A DNA stretch of 64,000 bases from an uncultured Cohaesibacter sp. (GCF_963667045.1 NZ_OY762934.1:1233501-1297500), one strand, 5' to 3'. Counted from the stretch's first letter, positions 17,906 to 27,590 are shown. Made by a program: numbers and translations. The notes: generated by a model from the letters alone, not told the origin.

Positions 17906-18946
17906 TCAGCCCTTGTCATTGAGATGGCAGGCGGACATGTGCCCGGACGCAATCTCCTTGAGCGGAGGCCTTGCCTGCTTGCATATGTCCATAGCATGCG
18001 GGCAACGGGGATGGAAATGACATCCGGACGGCGGCTTCAGTGGTGAGGGAATTTCACCCTTGATGGTGTGGAACGACGAGTGCCGCCGCTTGAGGCTCGG
18101 CACCTGCCCCAGCAGCGCCTGGGTGTAGGGATGGTTTGGTTTGGCAAACAGGTCTGCCGTCGCGCCCTGCTCGACAATCCGGCCCAGATACATCACCACG
18201 ACCCGGTCGGAGATATGCCGGACCACGCCGATGTCATGGCTGACAAACAGATAGGCCAGATCATATTCATCGCGCAAGTCCATGAACAGGTTGATGATCT
18301 GCGCCTGAATGGAGACGTCGAGCGAGGCCACGGCCTCATCGCAGACAACCAGCTCGGGCCGCACGGCAAGGGCACGGGCGATGCCGATCCGCTGGCGCTG
18401 ACCACCGGAGAACTGGTGCGGGAAGCGGTTCTGGGTGGTCGGATCGACGCCGCACTGAAGCAGCACCTTCTCGATATGGGCTGTCATTTCCGCTTCCGGA
18501 ACGACCTTGTGGTAGCGGGCAGCTTCCGAAACGGCCTTGCCGATACGATAGCGCGGGTTGAGAGAATCCAGCGGATCCTGAAAGATCATCTGGATCTTGA
18601 GCTGAAAGCGTCTGGCTTCTTCCGACGAGACGTGAGCCACATCATCTCCGTTGTAGAGGATGCGGCCTTCGGTCGGGTTGTCGATACCGGCAACGATCCG
18701 GCCAAGAGTGGACTTGCCACAGCCGGATTCCCCCACGAGCCCCACCACTTCACGGCGATGGATGGCAAAGGACGCATCGTCCACCGCATGCACGGTGCGG
18801 CGGTTGATCGGTGCACCAAGGCGAGCGGCCAGTTTGGCGGCAAAGTCGGGCTTGCGCTCGAAGCGCCGGGTGACATGGTCGATTTCCAGCAAGGGAGCCC
18901 GCGGCTCGTCTGCGGTTGCCAGTTGGGTCTGGGAATTGGAGATCAT
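17906..18946 (-). CDS. Peptide-type ABC transporter ATP-binding protein (DppF/OppF-like)
   Basis: ABC ATPase of 346 residues energising the importer encoded just upstream. Walker A (GESGCGKST), the ABC signature (FSGGQRQR), Walker B (LVVCDEAVASLD) and the H-loop (FVSHDIG) are intact. The C-terminal oligopeptide-type extension has the cysteine cluster (CHFHPRCPHAMDIC) seen in DppF/OppF, where it may bind an Fe-S cluster. An unusual N-terminal insert (KPDFAAKLAARLGAP) is shared with the second system's DppF at 46.1 kb. The start at 18946 overlaps the preceding stop as ATGA, indicating translational coupling. Confidence 0.9.
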   Translation of the reverse strand: MISNSQTQLATADEPRAPLLEIDHVTRRFERKPDFAAKLAARLGAPINRRTVHAVDDASFAIHRREVVGLVGESGCGKSTLGRIVAGIDNPTEGRILYNGDDVAHVSSEEARRFQLKIQMIFQDPLDSLNPRYRIGKAVSEAARYHKVVPEAEMTAHIEKVLLQCGVDPTTQNRFPHQFSGGQRQRIGIARALAVRPELVVCDEAVASLDVSIQAQIINLFMDLRDEYDLAYLFVSHDIGVVRHISDRVVVMYLGRIVEQGATADLFAKPNHPYTQALLGQVPSLKRRHSSFHTIKGEIPSPLKPPSGCHFHPRCPHAMDICKQARPPLKEIASGHMSACHLNDKG

Positions 18947-19950
18947 GAGATTTGTTCTCCCTGACTGATCGGGTGCACACAACGGACATGACGACCTGTG
19001 CCCTGCTCGACCAGATCAACGTCATTGAGACAGTCAAGTTGAACATAGGGGCAGCGCGGATGGAACCGGCATCCCTTCGGCATGCGGTCGATGGGGGGCG
19101 TCATACCTGGAATCTGGAACAGGCGGGCACCGGGCTCGTTGTCCGATGGAATGGAGCGGATGAGCCCCTGCGTGTAGGGATGGAGCGGTCGGTCCAGAAT
19201 GTCATCCAGCGGCCCCTCTTCTACGACGGAGCCAGCATACATCACATAGACACGCTGGGTCAGTTCGGCGACTACGGTGAGATCGTGGGTGATCCAGATG
19301 AGCGCCGTGCCGCGTCCCTTGCAGAGTTTCTGCATCTCGGCAATGATCTGGGCCTGAATGGTCACGTCGAGCGCCGTGGTGGGTTCGTCGGCGATGATCA
19401 GGTCCGGGTTGTTGAGCATTGCAATGGCAATGGCCACGCGCTGGCGCATGCCGCCGGAGAACTGATGCGGATAGGCATGGAGCCGTTCTTCGGGGTCGGG
19501 AATGCCGACCATGCCGAGGGCGTCGCGGCAGCGGTTGCGGGCAATGGTCTTGTCGATCTTGGGATCATGGGCGGTGATGGCCTCCATCATCTGCGTGCTG
19601 ATCTTGAGCACCGGATTGAGGGTCATCATCGGGTCCTGGAAGATCATCGCCATACGGTCACCGCGCAGTGCCCTGAGACGCTTGGCGGGCACCTTGCGCA
19701 GATCTTCGCCATTGAGCAGGATCTCGCCTTTCGAGACCCGGCCCGGCCGATCGATGAGGCCCATGATGGACAGGCCTGTCACCGATTTGCCGGAGCCGGA
19801 TTCGCCCACCAAACCTACGATTTCACCCGGCTTGATCGCCAGATTGACATTGCGGACAGCCGCGATGGCACCCTTGTCGCCGTCAAATACGGTCTCCAGA
19901 CCGCGCAATTCAAGGGTATAGTCTGATCTGCCATTCATGCTTGTCATCAT
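18943..19950 (-). CDS. Peptide-type ABC transporter ATP-binding protein (DppD/OppD-like)
   Basis: Second ATPase of the heterodimeric nucleotide-binding unit, 335 residues. Walker A ([10 protein letters not shown]), the signature FSGGMRQR, Walker B ([13 protein letters not shown]), the H-loop (ITHDL) and the C-terminal [14 protein letters not shown] extension are all present. ATG 19950 is four bases past the permease stop codon, with AAGGA upstream; ATGs at 19947 and 19938 are in-frame alternatives. It overlaps the next ATPase gene by four bases. Confidence 0.9.
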   Translation of the reverse strand: MMTSMNGRSDYTLELRGLETVFDGDKGAIAAVRNVNLAIKPGEIVGLVGESGSGKSVTGLSIMGLIDRPGRVSKGEILLNGEDLRKVPAKRLRALRGDRMAMIFQDPMMTLNPVLKISTQMMEAITAHDPKIDKTIARNRCRDALGMVGIPDPEERLHAYPHQFSGGMRQRVAIAIAMLNNPDLIIADEPTTALDVTIQAQIIAEMQKLCKGRGTALIWITHDLTVVAELTQRVYVMYAGSVVEEGPLDDILDRPLHPYTQGLIRSIPSDNEPGARLFQIPGMTPPIDRMPKGCRFHPRCPYVQLDCLNDVDLVEQGTGRHVRCVHPISQGEQIS

Positions 19951-19954
19951 GGGT

Positions 19955-20920
19955 CTAGTCCTTGAACTTCGGATTGAGCACATCGCGCAGACGGTCGCCG
20001 ACGAGATTGATGCCAACGATCAGCAAGAGCAGGGCAACGCCGGGGAATACCGAGATCCACCAGTCGCCGGACAGCATGTATTTGTTGCCGTTCGAGATCA
20101 GCAGCCCAAGGGACGGCTCGGTCACCGGCAGGCCGATGCCAAGAAAGGACAGTGTCGCTTCCAGACTGACGGCATAGGCGACGCGCATGGTTGCCACAAC
20201 GATCAACGGCGGCAGGCAGTTGGGCAGGATGTGGTTGAGGGTCACCATGCGGGAGGGCAGTGCCAGACAGCGAGCCGCATCCACATAGGTTCGTCCGCGT
20301 TCCACCAGAGCAGCCCCTCGCACGGTCCGGGCGTAATAGGCCCATTGGGTGACAACCAGCGCCACGATGATCTTGTCAACGCCCTGCCCCAGAATGGCCA
20401 GCAGGATGAGGGCAACCAGAATGGGCGGGAAGCTCAGCTGGATGTCAACCAGACGCATGACCAGCGTGTCGATGCGGCCGCCGAAATAGGCGCTGACAAG
20501 GCCCATGACAGAGCCGATGACCAGCGCGATGCCCGCCGAGGCGATGCCGACGAAGATACTGGTTCTGAGGCCATAGAGGATGGCGCTGAAGAGGTCGCGC
20601 CCCTGATCGTCCGTACCCAACAGGTAGGTCATGCCGGAAAAGCTCTCCGACCCCGGCGGCAGACGGTTGTCCATGATGTCGAGCACCGCAAGGTCATAGG
20701 GGTTTTGCGGCGCGATCCAGTGAGCGAACAGGGCTGCGAGCAGCAACAGCACGACAATCAGTGTGCCGACAAGGCCCAGCGGATCGGTCAGCACGCGCTT
20801 GATGGCGCGACGGACAGGACGCGCTGGCGGCTCGGGTGGAAAGCTGTTGGCAGCCGCGATCTCGGCGGCGAGTTCGGGCGGAATGGTGCCTTTGCTCATT
20901 TCGGTGGTCAGATCGGTCAT
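19955..20920 (-). CDS. Peptide-type ABC transporter permease (DppC/OppC-like)
   Basis: Inner-membrane permease of 321 residues. It has a cytoplasmic N-terminal extension (~50 residues), one N-terminal membrane helix, the OppC-type segment (APQNPYD, then LLGTDDQGRDLFS), and five further helices with an EAA loop (EAARCLALPSRMVTLNHILPN) that contacts the ATPases. Its ATG overlaps the DppB stop (ATGA). It is closely similar in sequence style to the paralogue at 44.2 kb. Confidence 0.9.
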   Translation of the reverse strand: MTDLTTEMSKGTIPPELAAEIAAANSFPPEPPARPVRRAIKRVLTDPLGLVGTLIVVLLLLAALFAHWIAPQNPYDLAVLDIMDNRLPPGSESFSGMTYLLGTDDQGRDLFSAILYGLRTSIFVGIASAGIALVIGSVMGLVSAYFGGRIDTLVMRLVDIQLSFPPILVALILLAILGQGVDKIIVALVVTQWAYYARTVRGAALVERGRTYVDAARCLALPSRMVTLNHILPNCLPPLIVVATMRVAYAVSLEATLSFLGIGLPVTEPSLGLLISNGNKYMLSGDWWISVFPGVALLLLIVGINLVGDRLRDVLNPKFKD

Positions 20921-21894
20921 TCGGATCCCCCGTCGATTTTAACGCGTGGGTCAACAAGCGTGTAAGCCAGATCCACAATCAGGTTGATCACTGTGAACAT
21001 CAGCACCGTGACCATCAGATAGGCAAGGATGACTGGACGGTCGAGCGTCGTGATGGCATCGATGATCAGCTTGCCCATGCCCGGCCAGGAGAAGATGGTT
21101 TCGGTGACAACGGCAAAGGCGATCAGCGCCCCCAGTTCCAGTCCGACCACGGTAATCAGCGGGATCAGGGTGTTTTTCAGCACATGCAGGAAGACGACGC
21201 GCCATTCGCTGATGCCCTTGGCGCGGGCAAAGCGTACATATTCGGACTGCAGCGCTTCGGAGACGCCAGCGCGGGTCAGACGGATAACCAGCGAAATCTT
21301 GAACAGCGCCAGATTGAGCGCCGGCAGGAAGATGTGGGACAGGCCGTCAAGGGTGAGGAAGCTCACCGGCACGCCCAGCACATCAACGGTTTCCCCCCGG
21401 CCCGAGGCAGGCAGGATGTCGAGCTTGACGGCGAACAGCAGGATCATCATCAGGCCGACCCAGAAGGTGGGCAGCGAGAAACCGAGAATCGAGAAGGCCA
21501 TGATGCCGCGCGATTCCGGCCGGGATGGTCTGAGACCGGCAACGACGCCAAGGGGAATGCCGACGACCAGCCCCATGAACAAGGCGCTGAAGGCCAGTTC
21601 CAGCGTTGCGGGCATGCGTTCGAAAATCAACCCCAGCGCCGGGCGGTTATAAAGAAAGGAGTTCCCCAGATCGCCGGACAAAGCTCCCTTGAGGAAGTGC
21701 CAATATTGAACCCAGACCGGCTGATCGAGCCCCATGCGCATGATCAGATCGGCGCGCTCCTGCGGCGTTGCGGTGGCAGAGATCATGACATCGACCGGGT
21801 TGCCAACCAGATAGACGCCAACGAAGACCAGAATTGACATCACCAGCAAGGTGAGAATGGTCTGTCCTCCACGGCGAAGAAGATAGGCAGTCAT
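20917..21894 (-). CDS. Peptide-type ABC transporter permease (DppB/OppB-like)
   Basis: Inner-membrane permease of 325 residues with the usual six helices. The OppB N-terminus (YLLRRGGQTILTLLVMSILVF) and the coupling EAA loop (YVRFARAKGISEWRVVFLHVLKN) are clear. It forms the translocation pore with the DppC-type subunit. Its start overlaps the stop of the upstream nucleoside hydrolase by four bases, so the enzyme and importer are translationally linked. Confidence 0.9.
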   Translation of the reverse strand: MTAYLLRRGGQTILTLLVMSILVFVGVYLVGNPVDVMISATATPQERADLIMRMGLDQPVWVQYWHFLKGALSGDLGNSFLYNRPALGLIFERMPATLELAFSALFMGLVVGIPLGVVAGLRPSRPESRGIMAFSILGFSLPTFWVGLMMILLFAVKLDILPASGRGETVDVLGVPVSFLTLDGLSHIFLPALNLALFKISLVIRLTRAGVSEALQSEYVRFARAKGISEWRVVFLHVLKNTLIPLITVVGLELGALIAFAVVTETIFSWPGMGKLIIDAITTLDRPVILAYLMVTVLMFTVINLIVDLAYTLVDPRVKIDGGSE

Positions 21895-22943
21895 TGCAGG
21901 TCTTCCTCCCTGTTTGTTGTTGTTTGAATTTGGTCGGAATTGTTGCCGTCGACCGCTCGGGAGAGCGTTTTAAGACGTTCAAGGAATAGCGCGCGGACGG
22001 CATCGCTTTCCACGGCATCGGCGATGCAATGGGGTAGTTTGCCCCCCGCCTTGTCGCCTTGCTTCACCTTGGGCAACTGGCGGCTGGTGTGACCGGCAAG
22101 CTCATGACCGGTGGCGACGGATACCCGCGCCCGGCGCAGGATGAACAGCTCCGGAGCAACCAGCCAGATGACGGTCAACAGGTCATGCACCGGGCCGCCG
22201 GGGCCACCGTAAAGCGCCGGGTTCTCCCGGTCACTGGCACGGAACAGCCGCACAAAGATCTGACCGATGAGGCCCGCTTCGCGCTCGATGCAGTCCAGAT
22301 CCTGCTCAGTGAGGCGGCATTGCCATGTCACATCCAGCGGGAACAGCACCAGCGGCAGGCCGCTTTCGGCCACCATGCGGGCCGCGTGCGGATCGCTCAA
22401 CATATTCATTTCGGCATAGGGTGCCCGATTGCCGAGTGCCTTGAAGGCCCCACCCATGGCAACGGTGGTGGCGATCCCGTCCGCTGCGGCTTTCGTCCCG
22501 GCAAGCCGGATGGCCAGTGCCACGTCGGTCATCGGACCGGTAGCGACAAGGGTCAGCCGTCGCTTGGTTGCAGCAGCCTCGGTGATGGCATGGGCCATGG
22601 CGACGGCCGCCGTCTGCGCCGGAGCAACGGCGATGGAGCGGGCCTTGGGCAAGCTGTCTTCCAGATCCGCCAGATGATCCCGGAAGGCCCCCAGCGCCTT
22701 GTGTGCACCAAAGATCTGGTCGCGCAACAAAGGCCCGTTTGAACCGGCATGACAAGGCGTTGCCGCAGCGCCTGCCAGATCGCAGGTAAAGCGGGCATTT
22801 GCCCAGGCTGTTTCGACGGATACGTTGCCTGCAACGGCACCAACGCCCAGCAATTCGATATCCCGGTCTGCCAATGCAAAAAGAATGGCGGCCATGTCAT
22901 CGATGCCGGGGTCGCAAGAGAGGAATATCCGTTTGCTCATCAT
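21891..22943 (-). CDS. Nucleoside hydrolase (second of two)
   Basis: Nucleoside hydrolase of about 350 residues that cleaves the N-glycosidic bond of ribonucleosides to base and ribose. The calcium-binding DxDxxxDD motif appears as SCDPGIDD near residues 9-16 of the adopted start, then a GNVS segment, and ATGPMTDVALAI. FNMLSDP is replaced by the related EMNMLSDPHAAR. The histidine motif GGPVHD is near the C-terminus. Two adjacent ATGs (22943, 22940) just after the preceding stop are possible starts. It differs clearly from the neighbouring hydrolase, suggesting different nucleoside preferences. Its C-terminal tail is about 20 residues longer. Confidence 0.87.
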   Translation of the reverse strand: MMSKRIFLSCDPGIDDMAAILFALADRDIELLGVGAVAGNVSVETAWANARFTCDLAGAAATPCHAGSNGPLLRDQIFGAHKALGAFRDHLADLEDSLPKARSIAVAPAQTAAVAMAHAITEAAATKRRLTLVATGPMTDVALAIRLAGTKAAADGIATTVAMGGAFKALGNRAPYAEMNMLSDPHAARMVAESGLPLVLFPLDVTWQCRLTEQDLDCIEREAGLIGQIFVRLFRASDRENPALYGGPGGPVHDLLTVIWLVAPELFILRRARVSVATGHELAGHTSRQLPKVKQGDKAGGKLPHCIADAVESDAVRALFLERLKTLSRAVDGNNSDQIQTTTNREEDLQ

Positions 22944-22944
22944 G

Positions 22945-23922
22945 TCACCCTGATTGGGACAGCGAGCGAATCCGCTCACTCAAAATCGAAAAGACGCCGT
23001 CTGCGTCAACCTTCTGCACGATCTGTGCATTGGGCACTTCACCGGACTGTTCGTACCAGTCAGCCACAGTCTGGCCATAGCACAGTTTGCTGTCGCATTC
23101 GACAAACACGCGGGCCAGCTCGCTCTGGAACAGCTGCGGTGCAACCAGGTAGATGGTCACCAGCGGATCGTGCATGGGGCCACCGTCCGAGCCGTAGCGC
23201 TTGGGATCGTTGCGCGCCCAGCCGCTCAACAGTTCATGGGTCGCGGCCAGTGGAGAGCCGGGCTCGCCCCCCTTGAACCACGCTACGCGTTCAGGGGATG
23301 TCATCGCCTGATGGGTCGCATCCAGTGGCAGGGCCACATAGTTGAGACCGGCGGAGTAGACGATACTGGCCGCGTGCGGGTCCGCCAGCATGTTGAATTC
23401 GGATGTCAGGGTGCGGTTGCCAGCAATCCGGTAGGCACCGCCCATAGAGACGACCCTGTCAATGGCTGACAACAGATCCGGATAGAGCTTGATCAGCACG
23501 GCCAGATTGGTCATCGGCCCAAGGGTGCAGATGGTCAGCGTCGTCTGGTCGGCTTTTGCTGCCCTGAGCAGCTCTGCCATTTTCTCGACGGCATGCAGCG
23601 TCTGCGGTTTGGTGACAGGGGCGGGCAGGACGAGCCTTCCCAGTCCTCCGGCACCGTGAAACTTGCCAAAGATCGGTTCGCCGATCATCGGGCGATCACA
23701 GCCGGGATGAACCGGTATATCGGTGCGGCCAGCCAGTTCCAACACCTTGAGTGCATTCTTCGTGCACACTTCGAGCGGCACATTGCCACAAACAGTGGTG
23801 ATCGCCTTGACGTCCAGTTCAGGAGAACCAAGCGCAAAGAGGATGGCCAGAGTGTCGTCCACGCCGGGGTCGCAATCGATGATAACTGGTTTGGGATTGG
23901 TCGGAGATGCCGCTGCGGTCAT
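22945..23922 (-). CDS. Nucleoside hydrolase (first of two)
   Basis: Inosine-uridine-preferring-type nucleoside hydrolase of 325 residues. Motifs: IIDCDPGVDD near 14-23 (calcium and ribose binding), TVCGNV, CTLGPMTNLA, EFNMLADPHAA and GGPMHDP with the catalytic-site histidine. It is the second gene of the operon. It follows the binding-protein gene after a strong intercistronic stem-loop and abuts the second hydrolase. Together they would split imported nucleosides so that ribokinase can take the ribose. Confidence 0.9.
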   Translation of the reverse strand: MTAAASPTNPKPVIIDCDPGVDDTLAILFALGSPELDVKAITTVCGNVPLEVCTKNALKVLELAGRTDIPVHPGCDRPMIGEPIFGKFHGAGGLGRLVLPAPVTKPQTLHAVEKMAELLRAAKADQTTLTICTLGPMTNLAVLIKLYPDLLSAIDRVVSMGGAYRIAGNRTLTSEFNMLADPHAASIVYSAGLNYVALPLDATHQAMTSPERVAWFKGGEPGSPLAATHELLSGWARNDPKRYGSDGGPMHDPLVTIYLVAPQLFQSELARVFVECDSKLCYGQTVADWYEQSGEVPNAQIVQKVDADGVFSILSERIRSLSQSG

Positions 23923-23941
23923 GGCACAATCTTTCTGTTAA

Positions 23942-23974
23942 GGCGAAGCGGTGACTGGGAGTCATCGCTTCGCC
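23942..23974 (-). terminator. Intercistronic stem-loop after the binding-protein gene
   Basis: Fifteen-pair stem (23942-23956 with 23960-23974, one non-Watson-Crick pair) with a three-base loop, between the binding-protein stop and the first nucleoside hydrolase. On the minus strand it has no U-run, so partial termination or protection of the upstream message is likelier than full termination. Confidence 0.75.
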
Positions 23975-24018
23975 TTTTGGCTCTTGGTAGTGGTCTGCGG
24001 GGTCTTGCTTGTATGCTG

Positions 24019-25584
24019 CTAGTTTGCAGCGTGAACGTTTTCGGCCAACGTGTATCCGTCGGTCCGACCGTTGTAGGTGAGGCCGTCTTTCAGGCCCCAG
24101 GTGTGTGCCAGGAAGAAGACCGGGATCACACCTTCATCCTTCATCGCGATAGTCATGGCTTCCTGAAGTGCCTTGTTACGGGCATTCACATCCAGAAGCG
24201 TACGGCCGCGCTGAAGGGCTTCGTCAAAGGCAGCGGAGCTGTAACGGCCACGGTTACCGGCACCGGAGTTGGCGCTGTAGGTTTCCAGAAGCGGCCCAAG
24301 CACACCGGATGCCTCGCCGGTTTCAACCGCTGCACCACCCATGATGAAGCTGAATTCCAGCTTGGATGCACGGGAGAAATAAACGCTCTTTGGCAGGGTG
24401 ACGATCTTGGTGTTGATACCGGCGCGGGTGAACATCTGGCCGATGGCCTGAGCCACGAGGCTGTCGTTCGGGTAGCGATCGTTGGAAGCATGGAACGTCA
24501 GGTCGAAGCCGTTCGGATAGCCAGCTTCGGCAAACAGTTCCTTGGCCTTCTTGGGATCATAGGGATCCGGTTTCAGGCTTTCGACATAACCGGCATAGCC
24601 ATCCGGCACCAGCTGACCGGCCGGAACGCCCTGCTTGTCCATGATGCGATCGATGATCGCCTGACGGTTGATGGCGAGGGAAAGACCATGGCGGACGCGC
24701 ACGTCCTTGAGCGGGTTCTCGCCGTTCGGGCCCTTGGCAAAGGGCGACACATCCCGATCCTGGTCCATGTGCAGATACATGACGCGGTTCGAGCTGTTGG
24801 TGACAATGGTTGTACCCTTGTTGGTTTCCAGCGTACCGATGTTTGCTGGTGGAACCTGCTCGATCATGTCGACATCGCCGGAAAGCAGGGATGCAACACG
24901 GGCAGAGCTGTCGGCAAAGACCTTGAAGGTGACATTGTCCCACTCGGGGGCCTTGCCCCAGTAGCTGTCATTGCGGCTCAGCTCGATGGTGCTGTCGGGA
25001 ATCCAGCTGACGAACTTGTATGGACCGGTACCGACAACGCCTTTGCCGGCATTGAGTTCAGTGCTGGGGGTCTTGCCCTCTTCCGATGGCAGGATGGCGA
25101 TGCGGGAAAGGTTGTTGGGTAGCAGCGGCATGGCGGTTTCGGTCTTGAACTCGACCGTCATCGGGTCGATTGCCGTAACCGAGGTGATGCCCTTGACATA
25201 AGGCATGAAAGAGCTGGGGCTGTTTTCAGACGCAAGCTTGACGCGTTCGATGGAGGCAACGACATCTGCCGCATCCAAGTCGGAACCATCGTGGAACTTC
25301 ACACCCTCGCGCAGTTTGAACTGCCAGGTGGTGTCGTCAACGGCCTTCCATTCGATTGCCAGCGCAGGCTGCAACTGCTGACGGTCGTCCTGATTGACCA
25401 ACCCGTCAAAGATATTGCGGGCCATGGCACTGTTGGGGCCAATCACATAGAATTGCGGGTCCATTGACGTCGGAGAGCCTGCAATACCGATTTTCAGATC
25501 GGCAGCAAAGGCTGCAGGGGCCGCAAGACAGGTTGACAGCAGGCCTGCGGCAAGCGTCATCGCGACGGATGATTTCGATATCAT
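24019..25584 (-). CDS. ABC transporter substrate-binding protein (SBP family 5, DppA-like)
   Basis: Periplasmic binding protein of 521 residues with a Sec signal peptide (KSSVAMTLAAGLLSTCLAAPAAFA, cleavage near residue 28). The family-5 core includes SMDPQFYV, LREGVKFHDGSDLDAADVV and NRQAIIDRIM. Family-5 proteins bind peptides but also other compounds, including nucleoside-like antibiotics and glycosides. Given the operon, a nucleoside or nucleoside conjugate is the leading guess. It is the promoter-proximal gene and is divergent from a LysR regulator. Confidence 0.9.
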   Translation of the reverse strand: MISKSSVAMTLAAGLLSTCLAAPAAFAADLKIGIAGSPTSMDPQFYVIGPNSAMARNIFDGLVNQDDRQQLQPALAIEWKAVDDTTWQFKLREGVKFHDGSDLDAADVVASIERVKLASENSPSSFMPYVKGITSVTAIDPMTVEFKTETAMPLLPNNLSRIAILPSEEGKTPSTELNAGKGVVGTGPYKFVSWIPDSTIELSRNDSYWGKAPEWDNVTFKVFADSSARVASLLSGDVDMIEQVPPANIGTLETNKGTTIVTNSSNRVMYLHMDQDRDVSPFAKGPNGENPLKDVRVRHGLSLAINRQAIIDRIMDKQGVPAGQLVPDGYAGYVESLKPDPYDPKKAKELFAEAGYPNGFDLTFHASNDRYPNDSLVAQAIGQMFTRAGINTKIVTLPKSVYFSRASKLEFSFIMGGAAVETGEASGVLGPLLETYSANSGAGNRGRYSSAAFDEALQRGRTLLDVNARNKALQEAMTIAMKDEGVIPVFFLAHTWGLKDGLTYNGRTDGYTLAENVHAAN

Positions 25585-25720
25585 AGAATTTCCTCCCAGT
25601 TCTGGTCTTGTTTAATGCGCGTCTCAGTTTCCAGGTCGTGATACCCTAGCGCTGCGAAAGATCAGAACACAATTCAAATTTTCTTGCCGTCCTATGCTGA
25701 AATGTTATATTCTACTTTCT

Positions 25721-26650
25721 ATGCATCACCTTCAGCAACGCCAGATAGAAGCCTTTCGGGCCGTCATGATTGCCGGTTCAATCAGTGCTGCGGCCGCCAA
25801 CCTCAACATCACCCAACCTGCCGTCAGTCGCCTGATCAGGGATCTGGAGACGGAAATCGGCTTTGCGCTGTTTGACAGGGTCAGGGGGCGCCTCGTGCCA
25901 CGGGTACAGGCGTCACAGCTATTTCACGAGGTGGAACGGGTTTTCGTCGGCCTTGATCACATCTCCCGCGTGGCACAAGACATCAATGCCGCCACAGAAG
26001 GTTTCATCCGGCTGGGAACGGTCAGTTCACTCAACAAGGTTTGCGCGGCGACAGTCGTCCCCGAGGTTCTGGCGGCTCACCCGCGACTCAGCATCATATT
26101 CGATACCGAAAGCACCGAGCGCGTGCTCGATCTGGTCAGCCTCAGACACTATGATTTCGGCCTGATTTGCAGCGAGTATGACCCCACAAGTCTCGACAGC
26201 GTTCTGCTCGGGCGGGGCAATGCCGTTGCGGTGGTTGCCACCGACCACCCGTTGGCTGACCAGCAAAGCGTCAATCTGGAGCAATTGGCCGGACAACGCC
26301 TTATCCTGCCAGGCCGAACCTCCCCCCTGCGCCTGTCTCTCGACAAGGAGATCACCGCGGCCAATCTCGCCATCAACAACCCGATAGAAGCATCGCTGGC
26401 CAATGGTTGCACGCTGGCGGCGTCCGGCCTTGGAGTTGCGATCACGGATCCGCTTGCGGCCCGAACGACCTCGGTCAGGGCCAGAATTCTGGCCCTCGAA
26501 CCGGCAATCGAGGTGTCCTATCATCTGGTCCGGCTGGCCAAGGAGAAAACATCGGGACCGCTGGCGCTGTTCGAGGAAAGCCTGAAGAGAGCGGTCGACG
26601 CCCTGCTGGCTCCGGAGGACGGAGATGGCGGCTCGTCGCAGGTCTATTGA
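25721..26650 (+). CDS. LysR-family regulator of the nucleoside operon
   Basis: LysR-type regulator of about 309 residues. The helix-turn-helix is at about 1-60 (QRQIEAFRAVMIAGSISAAAANLNITQPAVSRLIRDLE), followed by the effector domain with TVSSLNKVCAA and ASGLGVAITDP. It is divergent from the binding-protein operon, 136 bases away, so control of nucleoside uptake is the simplest inference. ATG 25721 fits the family N-terminus; ATG 25694 is in frame but would add nine unusual residues. Neither has a good ribosome site. Its 3' end overlaps the convergent secreted-protein gene by seven bases. Confidence 0.87.
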   Translation: MHHLQQRQIEAFRAVMIAGSISAAAANLNITQPAVSRLIRDLETEIGFALFDRVRGRLVPRVQASQLFHEVERVFVGLDHISRVAQDINAATEGFIRLGTVSSLNKVCAATVVPEVLAAHPRLSIIFDTESTERVLDLVSLRHYDFGLICSEYDPTSLDSVLLGRGNAVAVVATDHPLADQQSVNLEQLAGQRLILPGRTSPLRLSLDKEITAANLAINNPIEASLANGCTLAASGLGVAITDPLAARTTSVRARILALEPAIEVSYHLVRLAKEKTSGPLALFEESLKRAVDALLAPEDGDGGSSQVY

Positions 26651-27435
26651 TAGTCGTTGCAGTTTGAATTGTCGCTATTGCCCGGATTGTCTTCCCTGGC
26701 CTCGACAATTGCCCCATTGTCCCAGCAGAGACGGCGGAAGGAATAGGCGATGATCTGCCCTCTGGTCAGTTCGAATGTGGTGGAGTTGGTGCCGCTCCCC
26801 CCCACCTGACCACTAACATTGATCTTTGGCACAGTCGCCGCCGCGTTGATGGTGCCGTTGACACTGGTGATGCTTTTGATTTTCAGGCTCGTTGCATAGA
26901 CAACGCTATCCACGACCCTGAACTTGGGGTCCTGAAAGCGATGTTTCTTGCCTGCGTCTCCAGACTGATATTCATCGGAAAGCTTGCGGTACATCTCTTC
27001 CCAGTCACCGGGGCGGATGATGATGACCGCATAATCTTCGTCCTTGTCGATTTTCGTATCGCCCTTGACGCCGCCCGAAAAATCGACATTGGAGATATCT
27101 CCGGATGCATTGGCATCGACAGAGGCCTGAAGGATGAATTTGCCTTTTGACTTGGCGGCTCTGGTTTCAAGGCTGGAGAGCCCATCAAGCATGCCATTGG
27201 ACTTGAAGCCATTGATGACGAACGCACCCAGCGGCCCCTTTCCGGTCACGCGCCCGTAGCTGCCAAGCCCCTTGACCTCCTCGGCTCCACGGATGCGGAA
27301 ATAGGTCTTGTCGAACTTGAAATAGGCTCCGAGTGGGAATTTGATCGTGTTGTTGACATAGGTTGCTGCTTGTTGCGCTTGGGCAACAGCAAGTCCTCCT
27401 GTCAGATAGACAACAGCTGAAAATAGCAGACGCAT
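26644..27435 (-). CDS. Secreted protein of unknown function
   Basis: Protein of 263 residues with a signal peptide (LLFSAVVYLTGGLAVAQA, probable cleavage after AQA). I do not recognise the family. The mature part is rich in Gly, Lys and Asp, with beta-rich patches, a charged DKDEDYAVIIIRPGDWEEMYRKL segment and a late cysteine pair (C234 region and the C-terminal NSNCNDYQ). It is expected to be periplasmic or exported. It is convergent with the LysR gene with a seven-base tail overlap. Its neighbour upstream on the same strand is a LacI-type regulator, 155 bases away, with no evident functional link. Confidence 0.6.
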   Translation of the reverse strand: MRLLFSAVVYLTGGLAVAQAQQAATYVNNTIKFPLGAYFKFDKTYFRIRGAEEVKGLGSYGRVTGKGPLGAFVINGFKSNGMLDGLSSLETRAAKSKGKFILQASVDANASGDISNVDFSGGVKGDTKIDKDEDYAVIIIRPGDWEEMYRKLSDEYQSGDAGKKHRFQDPKFRVVDSVVYATSLKIKSITSVNGTINAAATVPKINVSGQVGGSGTNSTTFELTRGQIIAYSFRRLCWDNGAIVEAREDNPGNSDNSNCNDYQ

Positions 27436-27590
27436 GGTTCCCTTCCCCCGTCAGAAGCCAGCCTGTGCGGCTGCGCAACAGAGCAAAACCGCAACACCAA
27501 TTCAGGGAACATGCTATCACAAACAATCCATGGTTGCCATGTTGTCTATCGTACCATTGTGCCCCCAGCCTCTGAGCACAGGTTGATCAA

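Noticed and set aside
23593-25122. 509-codon open frame antisense to the binding protein and a nucleoside hydrolase
   Set aside because: It crosses two well-supported genes and their intercistronic hairpin and has no recognisable domain.
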